Shown here piece by piece: positions 39,701 to 50,900 of a stretch of DNA of 64,000 nt. The stretch lies in assembly GCA_948474755.1 (NCBI GenBank), contig CAOLHI010002161.1:186001-250000 (forward strand). The letters are read 5' to 3'. Under the pieces are notes generated by a model. That model did not search any database, was not told the DNA's origin, and worked only from the letters and a program-made list of their open reading frames with translations. The translations under genes and the position numbers were made by a program. Position 1 is the first letter of the stretch. Each line of letters begins with the position of its first letter. The DNA comes from Ctenosaura bakeri (lineage: Eukaryota > Chordata > Lepidosauria > Squamata > Iguanidae).

Positions 39701-42700
39701 ACAGGGGGCTTGCCATCTCCTTGCTGTGAGGTTGAGAGAGTGTGATTTACCCAAGGTCATCCAGTGGGCTTCCATGGCTTGAGCAGGGATTTGAACCCTG
39801 GTCTATTGCATCTAATGGTTTACACTCAAACCACTACATCAAGCTGGCTCTCATGCTTGTCTACCCCTGCTTTAAACATATGATTCAAAGAGTTGAGCCT
39901 TATTCTCCCAGGAGTAACTCTAGAGCAGATTTGCTGCCCCACTGACATGAAAGCCACCAGCCCCTACTTTTTGAAATCTGGAGGTCCCCTATAGGACTCA
40001 TGACTAAACCTGGAGGACTGGAGTCCCATGCTATGTCAAGATGGCAGAGTGGATAAGGAAGGAATTGCCTTTCATCTGCTCTTTCCTCCTCCTCCTCTTT
40101 GTGAGTAAGTTGTTCCTGGCCTCTTAGAAAAGCAGAGAAGTTGAAGCAAGGCAAGGAGCTAACTGAGAGAGGGGAGACAAAAATGGAAAAGCCAGGAGAT
40201 GCAGGGGAAGCTGCTTACCAGTTCATCAGACAAGACACACTGCAGATAGCCTGTACCATCCCTTAACACAATGAACATCAAGTTCTTCCCTTTAAAAACA
40301 AAGTAAGAAAACAACATTTAGTTTCCTTTCCTTAAAAGGTTTCCTGCACCCTCCTCACTCCCACATCTTCAATCCTCTTCTTACAACTGTGGATAGATGT
40401 TTTCAAGGAAAACAAAAAGAAGCCCCACAGCATCTTAAAACTATCCATTTTATTGTCCACCAAAGTTTCTCTCTTTCACAAGGGTATACCAGAACTGTCA
40501 GAAGTAGTATCAAGGGGAAGACAGAAGCTCCCAAAACCAAACCACTGGCAATTTGTATTAAGAAAAGAAAAACCTATTTTATTAATGCTTTAACTTTGCC
40601 CATGGACAAGAACAATAAAAACTGCAAACTGTAAAATAAAAATGGTGTAAGCAGGTCTGCCACATTTTTGTTAATTTTCCAAGTTCACAAAAGAGTAGAA
40701 CATGTTTATGGGAAGAAAGTGCGAAAGACACAGATTTTTTTTAAAGGCTGTACTCTCTAAATGAAAGCAGAAAGAACATGGAACTTCCTGCAAGTCTAAC
40801 ATAAAAGAGAGACTGGGTCTCAGGACGTATAAAATTTATTTATTTATGTGTCACCTTTCTCCCAGACTGGGACCCAAGGCGGCTTACAAAAAAAATGGTT
40901 TTTCTCCCAAATTAGTTCAATGCACGTTGGCCAAGAAAGATCTGGATGCTCCTATTCAGGGAAAAACAATCTGAAAATGAACCTTAAGGTATTTTTAAAA
41001 CCGCCACTTTTAATTTGAGGAATAAAACCTTTTATGCATCCAGCCACCCTGTTTCTCTTCTACATTGTGCTCTTTGGACTGACTCCAAATCCCATTAACC
41101 ACATAGCTACTGGCCATGAGGACTGGAAAATGATGAAGGTAAGAATGCAGTCCAATAAATCCAGAAACTATCAGCTTGAAAATGGGCAGACTATCTCATT
41201 CTACAAAATTAAATTGGCCTTCTCCTGAAGGAACCTTGGAAATGTGTACCAACACTGAAAACTTTATAAGACGCCTTGCCGCCTCACAAAATTGTAATTT
41301 CCTCAAACGTGATTGGTTACCCACTGATTTATTTTAATTAGTGCCTTATTTGAAGCTGGTGTTTTACTACCTGGATTTTTTTAAAATAAAAATGGAGATT
41401 TTAGATGTATACATCTGCCACTTGGAATATTTATGTTTTAAGCATTTCAAAATGAGCTGCTTGTTCTGTATTATCATGACTGCGAACTGGCTTGGGATTT
41501 TCACTTAGCAGGCCACGCATACAATAAATAAACCCCAACACTCAGTACAGGTGCACTCTCTAGATTTCAGGGCACAGATGCCACTAACCTGCAAGTCTAG
41601 TTGAAATCTAGCCCACAGAGACTCCCGAGTGGCCAGATTCTGCCAAATCCATTAATAATCACTGGGGAATTCCTTGTATGTACAAGCACTGGCTGGAGAA
41701 GCTCTACTCAAGGCTTCGTCCAGGAATCTGATGGTGTCATAGCCACATCTTTGCCACTCCGGGCAAGGCCACAACCTCTGTCATCCAACTCATGGGCTTG
41801 TGGGGAGTTATTCTGATCTAAACAGAAGAAGAAGGATCCTGACTTCTTGACAACACCACTGGAGGTCCTGCATTCCTTCTCTTCCTCCTTGCTGAAAACT
41901 GAAATATTGTTACATTCAGTTTGTTGAGGAGGCCACTCAAATTCTGAAAGGAGACCGCTCTCTTCCTCCTGTAAAAGTTCACTCCTGGCCCTTGCCAATA
42001 CTGCAATCAGAGTTTCAAACAGAGCTTCCATTGGCACTACTGTTGGGCAGGACCAAGGAAACTGCAGAACAATTACGGAGGTCTATAGGATCCATCTGTT
42101 CTCCACACACTGCACTGGACTGACCAGCTTCCTAAACAGACTCATTTCTGAAATCCCAAGCAGCTGTACGCAAGCATCGTAGACAATACTGAGCTAGATG
42201 GACAGTTTTCTCACTTGGTATGAAGGAACTTCCTGTGTCTCTGAAGCTTCCCCACACCACAAGATTGTAAGTTACTCTTTTTTTTCCCCAGAGCCCCCAC
42301 CCTCACCCTAGTCAATCATGCTTTGTTAAAGATTTCATGGTTCCAAAATACTTTGTGGTTCCAAACCAAACTTTCCCAAGTTCTGCTTCTCCTCATTCCA
42401 TATGTGATCTATTCTGGGCACCCTGAAACAACAGAATTCAATACTGCAGCTCCTGGCTTGGCTAAGGCTTCTGGCTCTGCATAATTCACCAACCACAAAA
42501 GGACTGCGACAAATGAAGGTGAACGGAGTTCAAGCAAAGGTGAACAGAGTTCATTTGAAGTCTAAATTTCTTCAGTGACAATCCTTGCAACATGTTTGGC
42601 TCATAGATGTTAGCTGTATATGAACAGCTGGCACTGGATCATTTTTTTTTACTGAACTGAATATAATGTTTGCTTTTTCAGCATGACACTTCTATTTTTA

Positions 42701-45700
42701 TTATTTTTTATTTCATTTTTTAAGTTCCCCTTTTATATGATTTTTTGCATAATAAAAAATAGACGGAAAAATCTCTAGCAAATATAAGCATATCCAAGTA
42801 TCTTGGAGTTTATGTTTCTCCCTCACATGATTCTTACCTTGTCTGCGTAATCTGTGGACCCAACCAAAAACCTTTACTCTCTCCCCTCTGTAGGCCTCTA
42901 GTGCGCGGATCTTCACCTGCAGAAAGGCAAAGGGATGCCCTTTGTTAGCTTTAATAACATACTAGTACATGATAACATACTAGTATATGAATATAGGTTG
43001 CTTGCCCAATATCAAATCAAGAATATCAAACAACTATCCTTTGCACACATACATTTTTCTAGCTACGGTTTACAACAGCCAAAACTCTGCAAGGGGGATG
43101 CACAGTATAAATCTGGGCATGCCTCTTCTCACTTTATTTGTGCTAGACAACCCTTGTGCTGAATGGCAATGCCCAACAACTGAACCAAGACACTAGATGG
43201 GAAACTGAATGCCACAATCAGAATGTGCATCTGTGGGCAATGTGCATCCATGCACGATACATATTTGTATGCCCAACAGCACTGCAGGCACCATTCTCTG
43301 CCACAATCTTGAACTGAATTTAAAATCAGACAAGATGTTATGCACTTCCACATGGGAATTTACACATACATAAAATATATTCAGGATTCTAGTCATTCAC
43401 TTGCATTTTACCTCTAGGTGATATTTCAAATGCTGGAAATATATTGTACTAAAAATCTTCAGGATTTTTTTGTTTATTTTTAAGTCTGTCTATTAAATAA
43501 ATGGCATCAGAAATTTAAAACAGTAGTGTGATTACATTGCAACAACAGAAATTGTGCTGCAGACTTGCAGTTTTGTGATGTAGCACAGCTGCTGCATGAA
43601 AATAGTCCCAGATTCAGAGTCTATTTGTACTACCCAGCTACAGCCACTGGATACCACTTTAACTGCCACAGTTCCATTCTATGGAATACTGGGATCTGTA
43701 GTTTGGTGAGGGACTTCTTTGCTGCTAGACAGCTATAGCATACCCCATAAACAACACTGAACCTCTCTAGCAGAGAAGTTTTAAGTTCCTCACCAAACAA
43801 CAATCTGAGGATTCTGTTAGATGGTTCTATGGCAGTGAAAGTGGTATCACATTGCTACAACTGGGTAGAATGTAATTCTCAATCACTCCTTTCTGTATGA
43901 AAAAGAGTCAATGCCAGACAGCGTGGGCATTGATCTCCCTCAGTTTCAGGAAGCTTCTAAAGTTCTGACATCCTGCTGTTGTGAAGGAAATCCAGACTAA
44001 TTTGCTGGCCTGTCCTTGATCAAACAGACATGATCCTTGAAAAAAGACACAGTTATAAACATTTTAATACATAACCTTTTGTCTCACCAAGGAAAGGAAT
44101 CTCAAAGTCTAAGATCTGGAAGAAGTGAAAGTCTGTCCTTAAGCAACATCCTCTTCCACAAGGTGGAACATCCACAATCATGTCATGCCAGGTTTGGCCA
44201 CCTACTAAAAGGCACACCATCAAGGGTCTCCAAGCATAGCAGACACACTGTGGCAGCAATCTGATATCTGGAGAGCTGAGAGGAGACCCAAGAATCATCC
44301 AACTAACCTCCCCCTGCACCAACAAACCAAACAGAGGAACTGAATTCCAAGTAAAGATGCACAGGGTCAAACATGAACCACTCAGCCATTATAAGATTTC
44401 TCACAACTCTCTCCAGTACATGCTTAGGAACACAGGTGAGGTTTTAATCTGCATTAGACTGTAATCATGAATCTATAAGTACATGTCCAGGTATATATAT
44501 TACAACTTCAGGAAATGTTGGGAACTAGTTGTGTTTCTAACCTTATAATAATACTTAGTAGTTGTAGTAGTAGTGTGCCTTCATGTTGTTTCCAACTCAC
44601 AGTGATCTTAAGGAGAACCTATAATGGGGTCTTCTTGGTGAGACTGGTTCAGAGTGGGTTTTGCCTTTGCCTTCCCCAGAGGCTGAGAGAATGTGACTCC
44701 ACCAAGGCCACCCAGTGCATTTCCATGGCTGGGTGAGGATTCAAACCCTTGTCTCCTGGGCTCCTAGCCCAACGCTCAAACCATTAAACCAAACTGGCTC
44801 TCACAAAAAGAGCTACAGAGTTTGAAAGGCACTCTACAAGAACCATAAAACAACAGGCTGAAGTTTAGGATGCCTTTTCAAGCATTTTACTCACACATTT
44901 GGGTTCTGGTAGGCTGGGATCTTTCTTAATGATGATCTTCTTTGCCTCCTCCAAGTTCTTCTCACGTCGCAATAGGTCTTCTGCCTGTGGGTTGTTGATT
45001 TTTTAAAAAGTAGGTTTAAACAGTGTCTTTGTTCAATGAATACTCTGAATAAAAAAGCATGTGGGGTGCAACCTAAAATCATTTAAACCAACAGCAATCT
45101 CAGTATTAATTTTCAGTGGAAAATGAACAGCAACTAGGAAACATAGAGAGGTTTCAGCTCAAACACGTCTAGATACATTTTGTGCATAAAACTTCGGATC
45201 CAATCCCATTTGGAAAATCTCAAGAAACACAAATGGGAAAGCACTTGATTAGCAGCAATATCAGATAGTCAACATGCAAAGCTGCCCAAATTCAACAGAC
45301 TACCAGAAGGTGTTTTTCCATATTTAGGTACCATGCTATTCCTGTCTGGGCTAGACAAAAATAAGCACAGTCCAATTATACCACCCTCACATAACCAAAG
45401 AGATGGGTCACTGAGACTCAGTCACATGACACAATTATAGCTCCCTGATCCCTGTTTAACTGCCATGACTGCATCCTAGGGAATCTTGGATTTCACAGTT
45501 GGGGGATGAACTAGAGGTCTGTGGCTGAAAATTCAAAATACCCTTCCCTGAACTGCCAGTCTCAGCATTCTATAGGATGGAACGATGGCAGTTCAAGAGG
45601 AATCATAGTGCTATAATTATATAGTGTGAAAGGGCCCCTCAGCACACTTCCCGTACAAATATGTAACACTGGAATTAGTTTGTAAGTTGCCTACACTAAT

Positions 45701-47910
45701 CCTACATAGGATGTTAAACTGCTTGTGTGCTCTTCAATAAGCACTGATTTTACTTTCTTTCCCTTGTGGCTCTTCAGATGCTGTTGATGCGCAGCTCTCA
45801 GCACCGTTACCAATGGCTAGCTGACTGGGGTTGATGGGACCTGTGATCCAATAACATGCGGACAGAGCAGAGTTGCCACTGCGGTACAAAGTGACCACAC
45901 AGAGAGACATCCTACATACTTCCTCCTAAGCATTCAGGATTCACTATTTTATCTTCACAAGAAGAAAGGTATATTCCAATTTGTTTTGACTCTTGTACAT
46001 CATACAAGAAGGGAGCAGTAATGTCTGGTAACTTACCTCTTTCTTTTCTCTGGCTTCACTTTTCTGTTGCTCCCTCTGCCACAGTTTTTTGACATTCTTG
46101 AACTGTGTCTTGGAAATAGTTTCCCATCTCTAGGCATATTGAAAGAAAGGAAGAGACACACATTTGGTTTCTCATAAAACAATGCTGAGAGTGACATTTT
46201 CAAATTAAAATTAATGCAAAAACTTCCCCACAAAATTTTTAATTTCATGGTTCTCCATGAAACACCAGCAGCTAAATGCAAAGTTTTCAGAGCAAGAAGT
46301 AGTACAGACATGTTTATCCAGATATGGCAGCTCTTCATTGCTTTTGTGAACAATGTATCTGATAACCCAAGACCACCAGGGTTTCAGCATAAATAGTGGA
46401 AAGATTAATTACATGATTTTTGATATTTTACAATCTGGAAATGGAAGATTCAAGATCGCTCACTAGCCCAAGGGAGGAAAGAAAAATATATTTGGACTGT
46501 ACTAAAAAACTGATTACATTTTGGAGCTTGTTTGTTTGTTTTAAATATAGGTATACAAAGCCTATGTTCCTGTGCATCACTTTTTTAACAGAAAATTTGG
46601 TACCTGAGGCAGAAATAACATGGCAAAAACAGGGATAGGTTCTCACTCCACAAAAGAGGAGGAGCGGTTCAATATGTTTCAGCAATCTTTTCATCCAAAA
46701 ATTAATCATATGTACTTGTGAAATGAAACAACCAGGTCAGATAAGCCTAGCACAAATAAACGAAAATATTTTGAATTTCCTAGAGACCACTTAAAAGTTT
46801 TTTCCCAAATGTATCTACAAATAACTAGTTTCTTTCACCAGTGTTCACATTTTTTATGATTTCCATTTGGATGGCCAAACTTAAAAAGGTCTATGCTTTT
46901 TTAACATGTTGGAAGTAGCTGATGAGGGAGTATTTGTTCTCCCTTTTTCTTTGTGTTTTGCTGTTCACCCAGCAAAGAATTCTACTGTTAACCTTGCCTG
47001 TTGTAGGCAGGCATCCACAACTACAGCAGGACTACCTAGAACAGAATCCCATTTTTAACTAGTTCAAGCTTTATTCCACTGTTTATGACAAACACACTGT
47101 ACAGAAAGTGCAGGCTTCCTCCTAATGTCAATGTCGCTTAAAAAACCTCCTTCCAGCTAGACAGAGAAGGAGGAAGGGGGACTGGGTGTGTGTGCAAAAA
47201 GACTTTGTTAAATGAGCTTTTTTTACCAGAGGCTTTGTTAACTGAGGTGTACCTGTATATTCTTTTTGTCACGTGTAGGTGTACCCACATTTATCATTCT
47301 GTACAGCCATTTTTGTTGAAGTAAAATACAAAATTTTGTTGAGCTAAACTATAAAATATTTTTAAAAAGGAAAAGCCTTTTGCTTTCCAATAAAAGCATC
47401 ATTAAAATTTATCTAATCTAGCATCTGCTTCTACCAGTAGTGAACCAGAAATCTCTAGGAAGCTGAGAAGTCAGTTGCATCCTGCCTCCATGCTGCAACC
47501 TTTTGCCACATGCACCATTTTCTTTCCTGATAATGTCAGGATAAGACTGATAATATCAGTATAAGACTGGCTTGCCATGAATTTGTCTAATACTGTTCTA
47601 AAACCATCTCACTTGATGGCCATCACCAGGTCTTGCAAAATCCATATATTAATTATGTACTGTATGTAGTTATACTGAATCGATTACCAATCCAAAAAGA
47701 AGGAGGAAGAGGATGATGATGAAAAAGAAACCTAACAACATCCTTATATTGTGAAGAAGATAGAAATATTAATTTTACGCAACCTGATCTTCTTTTTGTG
47801 AGTCCACGTAGATTGTAGGAAATGGTTCCTTTCCAACAGATATCAAAGCCTTGGGGAGAAAAATGATAAAGGTCAGGACTTATATTATTAAGAGATACTA
47901 CAAGGTTTCC

Positions 47911-47960
<50 letters not shown>

Positions 47961-50900
47961 ATCACTTCCCTCAATAAATGATAGCACAGTTTATTTATTT
48001 TTTATTTACAAATTATTTTTGGTAGGTTTTTTTTTAATAAGTCCACAAAAATGTCTGAATAATTCAACCTCCTGAGGCAACTCACAGTTTGATTGACCAA
48101 TCTGGGTGGGGCTGTAGGAATACTCATTACAGGGAGTTTCCAAGAGTGTCTCCTTTTCAGGCAACAAGGAATTAAGAGATTCATATCATGCCAGCAAAAG
48201 TTCCATGTTCACAATATTCATCCCAGCACTTCATCCAAGAAAGGGATCTGATTTGATTTGATTTTTCCAAGGGATTTGAAGACCTGTGGTATCACTCCCA
48301 CACCTTGATATTACAGTTTAATCATCCAGGGTCTTGACACGATAAAGAGGCCTGACGGCTCTCAGGCACACACTCATATGGACAAATGCAACGTGAGTGT
48401 GTGTCTGACAATGTTCAAATTGCTGTGATGTACCACTCCACCCACATTTTGCTGGCTGCTATAAAGAGCTTTGAAAGCACCTGGTTTACATAGCTTACAC
48501 ATTTATTTTCTGCTGGAGCCCATAAGCAAGAGCAAGACAGTTCTGAATGCGTGGACAAAGTACCGTGCAAATCAGCTTTGGAATGCAGTTTGCATATAGT
48601 CTGAGACTGCAGACAAGGAGTGAACAGAGGAACCCTCTGCCACCGGACAGAGGAAGAAGGAAAGCTAGGTAGCAGCATTATCTCCAAGCTCAACATCAAA
48701 TGATGCAAATGCAAGGAAATGCCTGTTAACAATTAACCTTTCTTTTTCTAGATCTTGGAAAAGCTGCTTTCCTGGATTACAACTCCCAAAATCTGCCACA
48801 GTCACTACTTCTGTTGGCTGAGGATTCTGGGAGCTGTAGTCCAAAACAGTAATAATTCCAAACTATTTATTCTGGTCAAACTGATCTTTCTCCTCTACCT
48901 TTTCATTTCCTTTCCTTTCTTCCTCTGTCTTTGTTATTTTAAATGGTAAAGCTGAGGAACGGGGTGACAACACATTTCCACTCAATCGATGATACCTGCC
49001 TATGTTAAATTAATAAATTTTATTTATTTAGATGGATTAATTTGGCCATTTTTTAAAACTTTGGTTTGGAAAGTAAGATCAAACAACAATAAGTAAATGA
49101 GTTGATAAATCACAGACAATTTTTTTTAAAAAAAGTACCCGCAAAGGAGTTTTGAAAGGTTTCTCCTGTGTTCCATCTCCTGTAGTGTCACTTCCTTCTC
49201 GATCAGAGACATAGACTTCATCTACAAAAAGATATGTACATAAATATATTTGACTTTCCTAGCTTTATAAAGTTAATATATGGTGCATGTGCAAATGCGA
49301 GCGCATGCATGCACACACACACACACACAACAAAGACTCAATTTAAATCAAAGATGGTTGAACACTCATCAATATGTACTGGTAGATCCAGTCTCCGGCC
49401 AATTTGCATCAGGACAGGAACAAGGAAAATTGCAAGGGGAAAAATGTCTGCTGATTTAAAGAGAAAGAATTTGCGTTTCCCAAAATGAAGACAACAAAGG
49501 CCATCTCTGCTATGACCAACTTTTGGACCACCCTCTCTCAAAATAGCACTGGTGTGATTCGAGTGCCACACAGAAACATGACTTTTTTGCTAAAGAATTT
49601 GAGTCCTAATTATTTTATACAAGTCTTCATTGATGCTGTGGACAAGACCATGGAATTAGTCTGTCCCACCTAGCGCTGCCAGGTTTGCAAAACAGCAAAT
49701 AAAGGAAGTCAAAATTTGGTGACAGGCAGGGTTGACAAAGTGGAAACAGCTGTTGTCTTCTACCTAAATATCAAATGAAAGCATTGATTTAAGTTCACTT
49801 AGCCATGTATTTCTCTGGCCATTTCCGCACAACACTCTTATAGCATGATCATTCCACTTTCAACCTCCTACGGAATTCTGGGGTTTGTAGTTTAGGGAAG
49901 GGCACTTTGAATTCTCAGCCAAAGAGCTCTTTGGTCTCAGTAAACTACAAACCCCAGAATGCCACAGGGCGTTGAAAGTGGAATAGCAGTACTTTAACAC
50001 TGTAGTGCGGAAATGGCCTCTGTCAGTGTCAACACTCATGACAGCCACTGTCGCACAGTGGTTTGAGCATTGGACTATGGTTCAGAAGACAAGACTTCGA
50101 TTCCCTGCTTGGCCATGAAAACCCACTGGGTGATTTTGGACACATCACACACACTCAGCCCCAGAAAACCCCATGACGGGTTCACCTTAGAGTCACCATA
50201 AGTCAGAAACAACTTGAAGGCACACAACAACAACATTCATAAATTCCATGATGTGTACCTTTCCTTCTTTACGGAGAGCACACACTCACAAATAAGAATG
50301 GGAGTACATCTTATTCGGTCTACATAAAAGAAAGAACCTTCCAACCCTCAAATGAGACACAACCCTTATAATAAGGGATGCTTGCCAGCACTATAAGGGA
50401 CAGGTTTTCTGACCCTCAAATAAGGGACATCCCCTATGATTAGAGATACCTGGCAATCCTAGTCCTACTTCCTGTAAGCTTGACTCAGGCCACTTCTGCA
50501 CTAGACAGTTCTAGTGCTATTATTCCACTTTCAACATCCTATGGAATCCTCAAAGGCCCTTCCCTAAACTGCAAACCCCAGGATTCCATAGGATGTTGAA
50601 AGTGGAATAGCAGCACTAGAACAGTCTAATGCAGAAATGGCCTCAGAGAGGCTGGATGGCCATCTCCCCCATAGAGGGACTAGTCACTGTATATGACTAG
50701 ATGGTGTTTGCAAGCTCTTCCAGCTCTATGATGCTAACCTCGGGGCAAGAGATTAGGAACCCTGAAGTTTCAGGGTTCCACAGTGAGCACCTGGACAAGG
50801 GACTCCAAAGGAATTAAGTTATAGTCTTTCCCACTGAAGTAACCGTGTTCAAATTATCATATTAAGCATTTCCAATTTTGCCTCTGTATCAGAAAACCCC

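Noticed and set aside
50050..50120. A tRNA gene
   Set aside because: The A- and B-box-like sequence belongs to the head of a Sauria-type SINE; no complete cloverleaf is apparent.
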